NCBI GenBank assembly: GCA_964484675.1
Contig: CAZAFC010000002.1
Span: forward strand, 1-64,000
Direction of reading: 5' to 3'
From: CAZAFC01 sp964484675
GTDB lineage: Bacteria; Patescibacteriota; Saccharimonadia; Saccharimonadales; UBA4665
DNA: 64,000 bases
The notes below the pieces were generated by a model, which was not told the origin of the DNA, did not search any database, and was given only the letters and a program-made list of their open reading frames with translations. Made by a program: the position numbers and the translations under genes. Shown here piece after piece: positions 43,177-52,446 of the stretch (its first letter is position 1; every line of letters begins with the position of its first letter).

Positions 43177-43406
43177 GCGTATTCTCCTCGCTATTTTAGG
43201 CAGCTTATATATGAATACCTTTGTATGCTCAGCATAGCACCGCTAGCCAAGCGCCGCAAACACCAGCGTGGCGATTGCAGTGCGAAGCGAGCGGGCAATG
43301 CACGCCAAATCTTTTACATCGAGCAGGAAGCCGCGCAATCTGGCCGGGGAATTGGGCGGATGCCGTCTCGACTTGACGGCGCACGCTAAGCGTTTATACT
43401 TTTGGC

Positions 43407-43988
43407 ATGACTGGGCGAACGCACGATTTGGCGGCAATCACCGCGCTTGGAGCGGTGGTGGTCTTGGGGCCGCACCGCACATTTACGCTCTCGACGGCGC
43501 TTGTTGCGGTGCTGGCGAATCAGATCGGTGGTATCGCGCCGGATATCGATCAGCCGACTGCGCCGCTGTGGCGCAACTTGCCGGTGGGCAAGCTCTTTGG
43601 CCGCATGTTTGACAAGCTGCTCGGCGGCCATCGCTTCCTGACGCACTCGCTCATCGGGCTGGCACTATTCGGCGGGCTGGCGCACGTACTCCTTCAGCTG
43701 CTGCACCCGATCATGCCGCGCGTCGATGCCGGCCTCGTGTGGTGGGCGTTCATGATCGGCATGCTGTCGCATCTGCTCATGGACAGTTTTACCAAAGAAG
43801 GCGTGCCGTGGCTGCTGCCGATTCCGGTGAAATTTGGTTTGCCACCAGCCAAGACTTTGCGCATCGCCACCGGGCACTGGGCCGAGAGCTTGATCGTATT
43901 TCCGGGCTTGCTGGCGCTCGATATTTGGCTGTGCGCCAGCCATTACCATGCGCTCGTCGAGCTCGTGCAACGGCATATTGTCAGCTAA
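43407..43988 (+). CDS. YdjM/DUF457-family membrane metal-dependent hydrolase
   Basis: The 193-residue protein has about four hydrophobic segments and the family's His/Asp pattern: TGRTHDLAAITA at the start, APDIDQPTAPLW, GGHRFLTHSL and HLLMDSFTKEGVPWLLP. These residues form the predicted metal site of DUF457/YdjM (LexA-regulated inner-membrane) proteins, whose substrate is unknown. TATACT (43395-43400) ends 6 nt before the ATG, predicting a leaderless message. Confidence 0.88.
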   Translation: MTGRTHDLAAITALGAVVVLGPHRTFTLSTALVAVLANQIGGIAPDIDQPTAPLWRNLPVGKLFGRMFDKLLGGHRFLTHSLIGLALFGGLAHVLLQLLHPIMPRVDAGLVWWAFMIGMLSHLLMDSFTKEGVPWLLPIPVKFGLPPAKTLRIATGHWAESLIVFPGLLALDIWLCASHYHALVELVQRHIVS

Positions 43989-44090
43989 AGTTCAGAAGCC
44001 GACCCATGTCCGCTGGCCTGGTGGATAAGCCAAAAGAGCGTGACCGCAGCTGCATAAAGTATGCGTTGGCGTGTCGATGAGCCAAAGCCA

Positions 44091-45119
44091 CTAGGTGCCG
44101 GGGCAGGGGATGTACTGCGTGGCGACCGCAAAGCTGTCGAAATCGGCGTACTGCGTTTGCGGCGAAGCGTAGTCGGCCGTCGCGCCGCCGAAAAATGTCG
44201 TGAATAAGATATTGTCGATGCCGAGGCTCGTCGTCGAGCGGAAATTGATGTTGTGGTAGTCGATTGCCACCGCGCTGTTCAGCCAGCCTTGCGCAATGCC
44301 ATCGTTCAGCCCCGGCGTGTTCATGCGGTAGCGCATCTCGAGGCATGCCCATTGGCCCGGCTTGAGCAGCTGCGTCGTTTGGCCGTTTGGGTGCCAGGTG
44401 AGCTCGAGCCCATACTTTTGAATGCCCGGCACATATAAGTAGCTGATGATACCGCCGTTGCCAACCCAGTCGAGCCGCCCGCTCCAGCCGTCGTAGCCAT
44501 CGGGCGGATGGCCGCCGGCGTTGTCAGTACCGCCAGCCAGCCCAGGCAATTTACCCGATTTGTCAAACTGAAATCCAGGCTGAAATTTCACCATAAATCG
44601 AAAATACAGATCATCGTGCGTGCCAATATTAGCGCCCGTGCTATTAAACGGCACCTTGAAAATCGTCGAGCTGGTGCCCGAAGGGCTGGCGTAACTGCCG
44701 TACGACCCCTGAAGATATGTAGTGCGGAGCGCCCTGCTGCCAAACACGCCAGCGCCCGGCACGATGGCCATGTGATTGCCCGCCGTCACGTTTGCATGCA
44801 TGGTCTGATACCACGGCGACCCTTCAAAGCCGCCGAAGTACAACATGCCTTTCTGGTTGGCAAGCAGCGGCTCAGTGATGGTGCTGTCGCCAGCAATCGC
44901 CGGGTTCACACCGGAAACCGCCAGGCGCGCAGTAGGCAACAGCTTGGAGCTTTCGGCGATCTGCGTGTTCGACAGTCGCTGATGTGCGTGCATGCCCCAA
45001 CCAGCCGCAGCCACGAGAGCCATGCACGCCGCACTTAGCGGCAACAACCGCACGCGAAACGCCCAAGCCCACCGCTTGTTCTTGTTAGGTAGTTTTCGTA
45101 ACCTCGACTTTTGTGACAT
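44091..45119 (-). CDS. Polysaccharide lyase-like secreted protein
   Basis: About 342 residues with an N-terminal anchor (AACMALVAAAGWGM) and a concanavalin-like beta-jelly-roll. LYFRFMVKFQPGFQFDKSGKLPGLAGG is the hallmark stretch of PL14-type alginate/glucuronan lyases. WHPNG and WACLEMRYRMNTPGLNDG follow. It may trim or bind the operon's polysaccharide at the surface. The start is uncertain: 45119 is used, overlapping the end of the deacetylase gene by 35 bp. It is the last gene of the five-gene exopolysaccharide operon. Confidence 0.78.
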   Translation of the reverse strand: MSQKSRLRKLPNKNKRWAWAFRVRLLPLSAACMALVAAAGWGMHAHQRLSNTQIAESSKLLPTARLAVSGVNPAIAGDSTITEPLLANQKGMLYFGGFEGSPWYQTMHANVTAGNHMAIVPGAGVFGSRALRTTYLQGSYGSYASPSGTSSTIFKVPFNSTGANIGTHDDLYFRFMVKFQPGFQFDKSGKLPGLAGGTDNAGGHPPDGYDGWSGRLDWVGNGGIISYLYVPGIQKYGLELTWHPNGQTTQLLKPGQWACLEMRYRMNTPGLNDGIAQGWLNSAVAIDYHNINFRSTTSLGIDNILFTTFFGGATADYASPQTQYADFDSFAVATQYIPCPGT

Positions 45120-46821
45120 TGCTTGCTGCAAAACCTTTCGTTGGGTCCCAAATACTGAAGCCAATCATGCCGCGCGCGGGCAAGCCGGGCGCCGCAGCCG
45201 CGAGCACTTGCGTGCCGTTGACGCTACAGGCAACTTGATTGCCGGTGACCGTCACATTAAGCGTGATCGGACCCTCGCTCAAAGTATACGGGAGTTTGCG
45301 CAAAACCTGAACGGTTCCGTTGACAGTTTGGCGAATCGTAATGCCGTCGAGCTCGAAGCTACAGGATACAAGGTTTTTGGGATCTTGGTAGCGCGCTGTC
45401 AGCGCCACGTTGTCGCCCGTTTTCCACGTCACGTTCGCGGTGTAGCTGTAATTGCCCCAGTTCTGGGTGCCGTCGAGCAGCACACCATCGGCCGTGTTCG
45501 TCGGGTCGGCCTGAAGCTCCATGCCTTGATCGCTGATCTGGTAAGAGCCTTCGGTGTTGCGCCAGCCGGTGATGTCGGTAAAGTTGTCGGTAAACGGCAA
45601 TTGCTTGGCCGAGCCAACGTCCATCATGGCGAGCAAGTTCTCTGGCGTCCATTCGTACGACGGCTCGAGGCGCGTCGATTGCTGCCCGCCGGTACCGAAG
45701 TAATTCTGCACCGTCTCGTTGCTCGTGCCTTCTTGCGCAAATGCCACGGCGTACAGCTTAGCGACTTGCTTGGGCACGAAATTAACAGCGTTCGGATTGT
45801 TCTGTGTTTCCTGGCCATAATCGCCGAACGGATAGGCGAACGCGTTCACGTGGATATGCAGGTTGTTCTCCAGCTCAGCTTTGGCAGTCTGGAGGTCATT
45901 CACCACGCGCGTCTCATATTCCTGCTCGGTTTCGAGGCGATTTTGGCTCGGCAGCCACAAGCGGTTGCTGTAGAAGTAGCCCTCTTGGCCGGCCTTGGAA
46001 ATCTGCATGAGATTGTGGCCGTTGCCGGTGTGTGCCTCGAGATCCCAGCGATTGCTGGCAACCATTTTTTGCAGTTCGGATTTGTTGAGGTAGTAGATGC
46101 TCTTGTCGCCCTCGTCGAACGCGTGATGCGTGATGACGAACATCGTGGCGCGGTAGCCGAGCGCACGCAAAATCGGATCGGCGTTGTAGTAGCTGTCTTT
46201 GCGGCCATCGTCGAAGGTGAGCAGGAACGACTTCGCCGGCACGTGCTTTTTGCCCTGCATGAACGCCACATAATCGTCCATGCTGATCGTTTGCCAGCCG
46301 GCAGCCTTGAGCGCAAACATTTGCCTGCGGAAATCCTGCGTCAGGTAGTTGGCTTGGTCGGGCTTGCTGATGAGACCGTGGTAAATCAGCACCGGCACCG
46401 ACTCGGCCGTGCCCGTAGCCACGGCGTTGTGGTGGCTGGTCAGCTCATATTTCCACGACGGCAGATAGGCTTGGGCTATGGTGTTGGGCCTCACGTTGCG
46501 TAAGAAGTCGCGGTTGCTGTTGTAGGTGTGGAGCGCCAGCGTTTCGGCCAGCACCACGAGCCCGACAACCACAAAACGCGTCAGAAAGGCCGAGCGGAAA
46601 TATTTGTGGTATTTGCGCGGGACGAGCTTTTTGCCAAGCTTGCGGTGCAGCTTCGTTTTCGCGGCCGCTGCTTGAGCCGCGGGTTTTTGGGCTGGGTGTT
46701 TCACGGTCTTTTCGTTGGCTTTTTTGCTCGGCTGAGCTTGGGCAGCGCCGGTTTTGGCGCGAGCTTTGGCAGCGCGCTGCGGCTGGGCAGACGCGCCTGA
46801 TTTGGATGGTTTCTTGGTCAT
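45085..46821 (-). CDS. Membrane-anchored polysaccharide deacetylase with C-terminal carbohydrate-binding-like domain
   Basis: The 578-residue protein has a Lys/Ala-rich N-terminus, an anchor (~residues 82-95) and a NodB-type deacetylase domain. Its motifs are PVLIYHGL, FLLTFDDGRKD (the catalytic Asp pair) and ATMFVITHHA, then LEAHTGNGHNL and AFAYPFGDYG. A C-terminal beta-sandwich (~400-578, FTDNFTDITGWRNTEGSY onward) resembles a carbohydrate-binding module. PgaB-like enzymes remove N-acetyl groups from exported polymers. Its ATG overlaps the stop of the upstream gene by 4 bp (ATGA), so translation is coupled. Confidence 0.9.
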   Translation of the reverse strand: MTKKPSKSGASAQPQRAAKARAKTGAAQAQPSKKANEKTVKHPAQKPAAQAAAAKTKLHRKLGKKLVPRKYHKYFRSAFLTRFVVVGLVVLAETLALHTYNSNRDFLRNVRPNTIAQAYLPSWKYELTSHHNAVATGTAESVPVLIYHGLISKPDQANYLTQDFRRQMFALKAAGWQTISMDDYVAFMQGKKHVPAKSFLLTFDDGRKDSYYNADPILRALGYRATMFVITHHAFDEGDKSIYYLNKSELQKMVASNRWDLEAHTGNGHNLMQISKAGQEGYFYSNRLWLPSQNRLETEQEYETRVVNDLQTAKAELENNLHIHVNAFAYPFGDYGQETQNNPNAVNFVPKQVAKLYAVAFAQEGTSNETVQNYFGTGGQQSTRLEPSYEWTPENLLAMMDVGSAKQLPFTDNFTDITGWRNTEGSYQISDQGMELQADPTNTADGVLLDGTQNWGNYSYTANVTWKTGDNVALTARYQDPKNLVSCSFELDGITIRQTVNGTVQVLRKLPYTLSEGPITLNVTVTGNQVACSVNGTQVLAAAAPGLPARGMIGFSIWDPTKGFAASNVTKVEVTKTT

Positions 46822-48296
46822 AGTTGCACGAGCTCCACGTCGGAAAAGGTTAGTTTCGCATTGCCGGTCACCTCAAAACCAAGCGGGTTGCGCTTTTTCT
46901 CGCGCGGCCGCTTAAAGGTGTAATCGAGCGTTGTGATTTTGCGCAGCTTACTGCCGTCAACGGCGTACAGCGTGGTTTGGTTCTGCTGGCCGTGCACCGT
47001 GACGTCCAGCTCGTATTGCTGATCGGCTTTTGGCTTGAAATCTTGGCGGTACGATGCGTTCGTCGTTGAGTTCAACGGCTCCTGCGTTTGGATGGTGAAA
47101 CGCTCGAGCGGCTTCACGGTGAGCAAGCCAATCTTCTTGTAGTCAAGCGACATGTAGGCGCCGAACCAGTCGTGGCCAGGGTCGTACGATGGGTCGAAAT
47201 CGTACAAGAAGCGCAGGTAGGTGTTGTTCGTGTCGCTCGAGAGGTTGTTGGCCGAGAATCGCAGTTTCATCGCGAAGTTCAGCGGCGTGCCGCCCTTGCT
47301 CAGCAGGCGGCCGTGGTCGCCATTGCTCGGGTATTGGCTTTGGCGAACATTCAGCAGTTTGAGCGCGGCCTGGCCCTTGCTTTGGTTGACGTCATAGACG
47401 CCATACTGGCCGGCTTCGAGCGGTGGGTACCAGTTGCCACCGACTTCGTTACCGGTGTTTTGCAGGCCAGACACCATACGCAAATCGTTCAGCAGCACGG
47501 TTTGCGGCGCCAGCTGGGATGTCGTGTTGAACACAACTTCGGCCGAGGTGATTTTGTGCATGTCAATGCTTCCGTGATCGGTAAAATTGCCGGTGTCGGC
47601 GCGCCACGGCAGGTAATTCCAGCCTGGCGCCAGCATGTAATCAGTCCAGTTGGTGGTCAAGCCGGGCTGCTCAAACGGCAGCTCCTGGAATGGGTCGTTC
47701 TCGATCGTATTGGGGTAGTTTGTTTGCAAATTCGGCAGCGCCGCGTACTCGCGGTAGTTGCCGCTGGCGTCCTTGAGGCGCAACGCGATGCTGCTGATGC
47801 CGATGCGATTGTCCACCCGCAGCCACATCGTCGCGTAGCCACTCGTCTGCCAATTGCTCAGATCGAGCGGGTTGCTCAGCAACTGCGTGACGGTGCTTTG
47901 CTTTTGGTCGCTTTTGACGAGCCGCACAGCGAGTGAGCTAGCGCCTTCGTAGGCGTCTTTTTGCGTTGAAAGTGAACCACTGGTGCCGCTGGTGGTCACG
48001 CCGCTCGTGCCGTTGAATGGCGCCACAATCGCCTGGCTCTTGCCGAGGTAACCCTGAAAATTTTCATTCAAATATTTGATAGTGCCGTCGGGGTTGAGCT
48101 GCATTTTTTGGCCGCTTTTAGCAAGCTGACCCAAGGCCGCAGCCGCCGGCGCACTGTCGTGAGCAAACTGACTATCCGAAGCGGGCAGCAAGCCCACATA
48201 TTTGCGCGCCAGCAGCACACCACCCACGGCGAGTACAGCCAGCACCACGACACAAGCAACGATCTGCTTGGCCGACATTTTTTTGAACATGTTCAT
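46818..48296 (-). CDS. Membrane-anchored exopolysaccharide accessory protein
   Basis: About 492 residues: an N-terminal anchor (residues ~10-30), then an extracytoplasmic region dominated by beta strands. It has two likely carbohydrate-binding-like halves, SLAVRLVKSDQK...YATMWLRVDNR and LNFAMKLRFSANNLSSDTN. I do not recognise a catalytic motif. The start at 48296 overlaps the synthase stop (TAATG), with GGGGG 8 nt upstream. Its place between synthase and deacetylase suggests polymer binding or export. Confidence 0.72.
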   Translation of the reverse strand: MNMFKKMSAKQIVACVVVLAVLAVGGVLLARKYVGLLPASDSQFAHDSAPAAAALGQLAKSGQKMQLNPDGTIKYLNENFQGYLGKSQAIVAPFNGTSGVTTSGTSGSLSTQKDAYEGASSLAVRLVKSDQKQSTVTQLLSNPLDLSNWQTSGYATMWLRVDNRIGISSIALRLKDASGNYREYAALPNLQTNYPNTIENDPFQELPFEQPGLTTNWTDYMLAPGWNYLPWRADTGNFTDHGSIDMHKITSAEVVFNTTSQLAPQTVLLNDLRMVSGLQNTGNEVGGNWYPPLEAGQYGVYDVNQSKGQAALKLLNVRQSQYPSNGDHGRLLSKGGTPLNFAMKLRFSANNLSSDTNNTYLRFLYDFDPSYDPGHDWFGAYMSLDYKKIGLLTVKPLERFTIQTQEPLNSTTNASYRQDFKPKADQQYELDVTVHGQQNQTTLYAVDGSKLRKITTLDYTFKRPREKKRNPLGFEVTGNAKLTFSDVELVQL

Positions 48297-49588
48297 TATC
48301 GTGTCCCCCATTTCGCGTCACGTAACGTCAGGATGGCGTAGGGCAGCTGCCAGATGAGCACAATCGTGTAGAACACGGCGAAGATCGCGCCGTACACCCA
48401 CTTGCGATCCTTGACGTAAATGCGGTAGTACAAGCCGTAAATCGTCGACATCAGCAGCAAGCCGAACAGGTAGAAGAATGGGAACGAGTGTGCCTGAATC
48501 GGGTACCAAATGATGGCGTGGATGACGATGATTGGCGCCAGGATCGGCAAAATGATGCTGATGTAATAGCCGAGCGCCATCACTGGGTGCTTGCGCCACA
48601 TAAATTGCGCGCCGATCATCGACTCGCGCACCCACGACTTTTTCCAGCGGAGTTGCTGGCGCATGAACTTGCGCATCGTGTCGGGCACGAAGGTGTAGGC
48701 GGTTGCATCTGGCGAGTACAGTGCTTTGTAGCCGCGGCGGAGCAGGTAATTGGTCAGGCTACGGTCGTCGCCGTAGGTGCAGCGGATGCCCAAGAAATGC
48801 TGGTCAAGCCATTCGTCCATGAAGCTGGCAATGTATTCGCGGCGATAGGCGGAGCAGCAGCCCGAGCAACAGGTGACCGTTTCGAACACCGACTCGCTGC
48901 CTTTGTACGCTTTGAAGGCCACGAAATAGCGCACGGCTTGCATTTTGGTAACGATGTTTTTGCTGGCGTTTGCCACGTGCGCGTGGCCAGCGACGGCGCC
49001 GACCTGTGGGTCGGTGAAGTATTTTGCCAGTTCGCGTGGCGTGTGCGGATCAACAAAGCTGTCCGAGTCGATGTATACCATCAGCTCGTTGCTCGATTGG
49101 CGCACACACTCGGCCATGCCTTCGCGCTTGCCGCGGTTGTCAACCCAGTCGACCACGATCACCTTGACGCCGATTTTGGCCGCTTCTTTTTTGGCAGCTT
49201 CCATTTCGGCCAAGGTATTATCGGTGGAACCATCGTTCACGACGATGATATCGAATTTCTCTTTCGGGTAGTCAATATTCGCGATGCGCATGATTGTTTC
49301 GCGAATGTTTTCTTCTTCATTTTTGGACGGCACACCGAACGACAAAGTCGGCTCGTAGCTGCGGTCGAACTTGGTTTTATCGTGCTCGTGGAAGTGTGCG
49401 ATCGTGAAGCGCGACAAAATATAGAACGACACGGTAATGCTGTAAATGCCGAACGCCAGATGGCTCGACAAATCGTGGAAGACCGAAATTTTGGCAATCA
49501 GCACGATGTAAATGGCGGTAAAGAACATTACCCAGCCGTTGAGATTGAGGCCCGCGATGTAGCGAGTGGCGCGTTTTATCGATTTCAT
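48296..49588 (-). CDS. Processive family 2 glycosyltransferase (hyaluronan/cellulose synthase-like)
   Basis: The 430-residue protein has two N-terminal membrane helices, a GT2 domain and about three C-terminal helices. Catalytic motifs are SKNEEENI, VVNDGSTDN, YIDSDSFV (DXD), a later TYGDD and QLRWKKSW (Q-x-x-RW), the last diagnostic for processive synthases. Such enzymes polymerise UDP-sugars and push the chain through the membrane. The nucleotide-sugar dehydrogenase directly upstream suggests a uronic-acid-containing polymer such as a hyaluronan-like one. Stop and start codons of neighbours overlap or abut. Confidence 0.92.
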   Translation of the reverse strand: MKSIKRATRYIAGLNLNGWVMFFTAIYIVLIAKISVFHDLSSHLAFGIYSITVSFYILSRFTIAHFHEHDKTKFDRSYEPTLSFGVPSKNEEENIRETIMRIANIDYPKEKFDIIVVNDGSTDNTLAEMEAAKKEAAKIGVKVIVVDWVDNRGKREGMAECVRQSSNELMVYIDSDSFVDPHTPRELAKYFTDPQVGAVAGHAHVANASKNIVTKMQAVRYFVAFKAYKGSESVFETVTCCSGCCSAYRREYIASFMDEWLDQHFLGIRCTYGDDRSLTNYLLRRGYKALYSPDATAYTFVPDTMRKFMRQQLRWKKSWVRESMIGAQFMWRKHPVMALGYYISIILPILAPIIVIHAIIWYPIQAHSFPFFYLFGLLLMSTIYGLYYRIYVKDRKWVYGAIFAVFYTIVLIWQLPYAILTLRDAKWGTR

Positions 49589-50908
49589 TTAGCGACCCAT
49601 GCCTTTGTACTCGACACCGCTGCCAGCGAACGCGGCGTTATCGAGGCAGTTGCGGCCATCATACACGTAGCGGATGCCGTGCTTTTTGAAAATTTCCGGC
49701 GTCAGTTTTTTGTAAGCGTCATGCGCTGTGGCAATGAAAACCGCTTCGGCACCTTCGAGCGCCTTGCCAAGGTCGGCGATCTTTTCGGTGCCGCGAGCAA
49801 TAATCCGGTCGAGATTCACATGCGGATCGTGCAAGCTCACGTGTTTTGCGCGCTGCACGAGCAAGTGCGCCACGTCGATGGCCGGGCTGCGCCGAGCGTC
49901 TTCAATGTTTTCTTTGTAAGCGAGGCCAAGCACGGCGACATTCAGCTTGCGCAAGTCTTCGCCCTTCGATTTCACCATCGTGCGCAGCTGGCCAACGGCG
50001 TACAGCGGCATTTTGTCGTTGAGCTGCGCAGCCGCGTCCAGGAAATGCGTATCGATGCCTTGCTGGCGGGCTTTTTTGATGACATAGTGAATATCCTCAG
50101 GGATACAGTGACCACCTGGGCCAATGCCCGGCGAGGCGAGCCTGAGACCGAACTGGTCGATCTTCGATTGCAAACCTTTGAGCACGTTGTTGATGTCCAT
50201 GTCGAGTGCGTCGCAAATTACGGCCGCCTCGTTAGCCAGCGCGATCATCACGTTGCGGTGGCTATTTTCCCACGATTTCACAAACTCAGCCTCTTCGGGC
50301 GAAGCAAGATCGATAATCGAGCTATCGATAACACTGGCGTAAAACGCGTGCGCCCGCTTGGTGCAGGCCGGCGTGATACCACCGACAACGCGGTTCAAGT
50401 TGCCGACAAAAAAGGTCGGGTTACCCGGGTCAATTCGCTCGGGGCAATGCGCCAGATAAAAGTCCTTGCCACACACGAGGCCGCTGGCTTTTTCGAGCAG
50501 CGGCAACACAACGTCACGCGTGACACCTGGGTTCACGGTGCTCTCCAGCACGACCAGCTGGCCCGGCTTGAGATGCTTGGCAACGGCTTTCGCCGCGCTC
50601 TTCACGTAGCTCAAATCCGGTACGTTGTCGTCGGTCGGCGTTGGCACGCAGATGACGATGGTTTGTACGCCGTCCAGCTTGCTAAAATCACTCGTCGCTT
50701 CGAGCTGCGTCTTGCTCACGCCCGCAAGCGCTTTCGCAAAACGCGCGTCGTTCGCGAACGGCGAAACGCGCTTGTTTACCAGCTCAAGGAGCTGTTCGTT
50801 GAGGTCGATTCCGACCACATGATACTTTTTCTCCGCTGCTTGCACTGCAAGTGGCAAGCCAACGTAACCCAACCCAATAATAGCAACAGCTTTGTCCGCC
50901 GATCGCAT
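49589..50908 (-). CDS. Nucleotide-sugar dehydrogenase (UDP-glucose/GDP-mannose type)
   Basis: The 439-residue protein has an N-terminal Rossmann fold (IGLGYVGLPLAVQAA, residues ~10-24), VPTPTDDN, the central helix ENSHRNVMIALANE, catalytic Cys in GIGPGGHCIPED, and the C-terminal VAVLGLAYKENIEDARRSP. It oxidises a UDP-hexose or UDP-N-acetylhexosamine to the uronic acid with two NAD+. WecC/VipA-type and Ugd-type cannot be separated with certainty; the ENSHRNV helix and length favour the UDP-HexNAc branch. It is the first gene of the exopolysaccharide operon and abuts the synthase. Confidence 0.92.
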   Translation of the reverse strand: MRSADKAVAIIGLGYVGLPLAVQAAEKKYHVVGIDLNEQLLELVNKRVSPFANDARFAKALAGVSKTQLEATSDFSKLDGVQTIVICVPTPTDDNVPDLSYVKSAAKAVAKHLKPGQLVVLESTVNPGVTRDVVLPLLEKASGLVCGKDFYLAHCPERIDPGNPTFFVGNLNRVVGGITPACTKRAHAFYASVIDSSIIDLASPEEAEFVKSWENSHRNVMIALANEAAVICDALDMDINNVLKGLQSKIDQFGLRLASPGIGPGGHCIPEDIHYVIKKARQQGIDTHFLDAAAQLNDKMPLYAVGQLRTMVKSKGEDLRKLNVAVLGLAYKENIEDARRSPAIDVAHLLVQRAKHVSLHDPHVNLDRIIARGTEKIADLGKALEGAEAVFIATAHDAYKKLTPEIFKKHGIRYVYDGRNCLDNAAFAGSGVEYKGMGR

Positions 50909-51015
50909 GTCTCACCTCGCTTGGCACTTAAATCTGATCTGTTAACCAGGCTATTCTAATACAATTCGCTATTTTAAGCAACTTTTGTTGTTGGGTGGGT
51001 GCGGCGGCTTTTCGG

Positions 51016-52014
51016 CTATTGCGGCGGCAGATCGTTGGCTTCGTGAGGAACAAATCGCTGCACGTTGGCGTAGAGTTCGTAGGCGCGATGGTCGGCATCG
51101 GTGGGGTTGTTGCCCATGATCGCCCGCGGCCAGAGCCTGAAATATCGCACGCTGTCGAGCTCTGCAGCGTAGACAAAAACCTGCGAAATCAGATAAATCC
51201 AAAACAGCAATCCAAGCACGATCGCGAACGTGCCGTACACCGAATCGAGATGTTTGAGCTGATGCGCCACAAGCACAGCACCGAATGTCAGCAGCATCTG
51301 AATGATGCCAGCCGCGATAAACGCGCCGCGCACGATGGCGCGCACCGGCACTTGGCGAAACGTCGCCACGCGCACAATCAGCAAAAACGTGCCGCCAAGC
51401 ACTATAAACCCGAGCACATTGGCGATCAGCTTGACCCACATGGCATGGCCAAGTGCTGAGCTGAAGCTCGACACCGCCACTGTTGCCACAAATCCAACCC
51501 CGGCTGACAGCATGATGCCCAGACTTTGCAGCATCGATTGCGGAAAGCCAGGCCGCCGCGTCTTCGGCACCTGCCAGACATTATCCAGCATGTAGCGCAG
51601 GGCATCAGCCGCGCCACGCGCACCATAAAACGTCAGCAGCAGCCCGACCGCCAGCCCAACGCCGGTTTTGCCGAGCCCATGCACATTCGACTGAATCTGA
51701 TTGCCCAGTAACGGGAAAAAATTCGTCACACTCGCAAGCACATCGTACCGCACCGAAGCGTGATTATGGAACAGAATCTGGAGCAACGTCACCAGCACCA
51801 GCAGCAGCGGAAACAACGACAAAAAGCCATAATAAGTAATCAACGCCGCCTGATAACCGCCATTGTCGTCGCCGAATTTCTTGGCAACCGCGTACACGAA
51901 ACTCGCCAATCGATGATGCCGCTGCCAGAGGTCAAGCCGGTAGATAAGCCGCGGAATCCCGCGCACCTCGGCACTTGCAGCGCGCGGCTTATTCGACTCG
52001 TGACGCTCGTTCAC
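51016..52014 (-). CDS. YihY/BrkB-family membrane protein
   Basis: About 332 residues with six hydrophobic segments in the BrkB pattern: ALITYYGFLSLFPLLLVLV, LLLTFYGARGAADALRYMLD, and FGAVLVAHQL followed by IVLGLLFWIYLISQVFVYAAE. The family is widespread and of unknown function; RNase BN is a misnomer. The start is ambiguous: GTG 52014 is used, with GGGAG 10 nt upstream. A Met at 52128 would overlap the preceding gene by 80 bp. It is co-transcribed with that small membrane-protein gene. Confidence 0.82.
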   Translation of the reverse strand: MNERHESNKPRAASAEVRGIPRLIYRLDLWQRHHRLASFVYAVAKKFGDDNGGYQAALITYYGFLSLFPLLLVLVTLLQILFHNHASVRYDVLASVTNFFPLLGNQIQSNVHGLGKTGVGLAVGLLLTFYGARGAADALRYMLDNVWQVPKTRRPGFPQSMLQSLGIMLSAGVGFVATVAVSSFSSALGHAMWVKLIANVLGFIVLGGTFLLIVRVATFRQVPVRAIVRGAFIAAGIIQMLLTFGAVLVAHQLKHLDSVYGTFAIVLGLLFWIYLISQVFVYAAELDSVRYFRLWPRAIMGNNPTDADHRAYELYANVQRFVPHEANDLPPQ

Positions 52015-52048
52015 GGTCGCACCGCTCCCAAACTCAACACCACAGAAA

Positions 52049-52270
52049 TCACCGCTCCTTTCGGCTCCGCATTTCTTTAAATGTGTCGAGAATTTTGCCG
52101 CCCGTTTGCATGACCGCCGATGCCGCATCGAGCTTTTCTTCGATCCGCCGATGAATGTCGTTCACCTTGGCTTTGATCGTGAACACGGCTGCCACAATCG
52201 CCAGCATAATAATCAGCCCGACGGCCATGTAAACAATTGCAAGTACATAAAATGTATTTTGGAGCGTCAT
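52049..52270 (-). CDS. Small DUF948-like membrane protein, 73 aa
   Basis: One N-terminal membrane helix (residues ~7-32) followed by an amphipathic, charged helix (KAKVNDIHRRIEEKLDAASAVM), like DUF948/YtxG-type small proteins. It is the first gene of a unit with the YihY gene, which starts about 35 bp after its stop. Function unknown. Confidence 0.7.
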   Translation of the reverse strand: MTLQNTFYVLAIVYMAVGLIIMLAIVAAVFTIKAKVNDIHRRIEEKLDAASAVMQTGGKILDTFKEMRSRKER

Positions 52271-52411
52271 GCTGCTATCCTCTTATGCTCATATAGTAGC
52301 GCGACTTGGCCAAAAACACCAAACAGCCGCAAGGCTGCCAGGCTTAGCCACCCTAAAAAACGCAATCAACCCTTTTGCAATCTTCCGCGCCACGTCCACG
52401 CCGGCATTCTT

Positions 52412-52440
52412 TTGACCAGCGGGCGAAATGCTCCTACTAT
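52412..52440 (+). promoter_or_regulatory. Leaderless promoter of the G6PDH gene
   Basis: TTGACC (52412-52417), 17-nt spacer and TACTAT (52435-52440). The ATG begins at 52447, 6 nt after the -10 box, so transcription should start at the start codon. Confidence 0.8.
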
Positions 52441-52446
52441 TTGTAT

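Noticed and set aside
48488..50959. 823-codon open frame on the plus strand
   Set aside because: It is antisense to the GT2 synthase and sugar dehydrogenase, whose motifs are unmistakable; the plus-strand translation is a codon-bias shadow.
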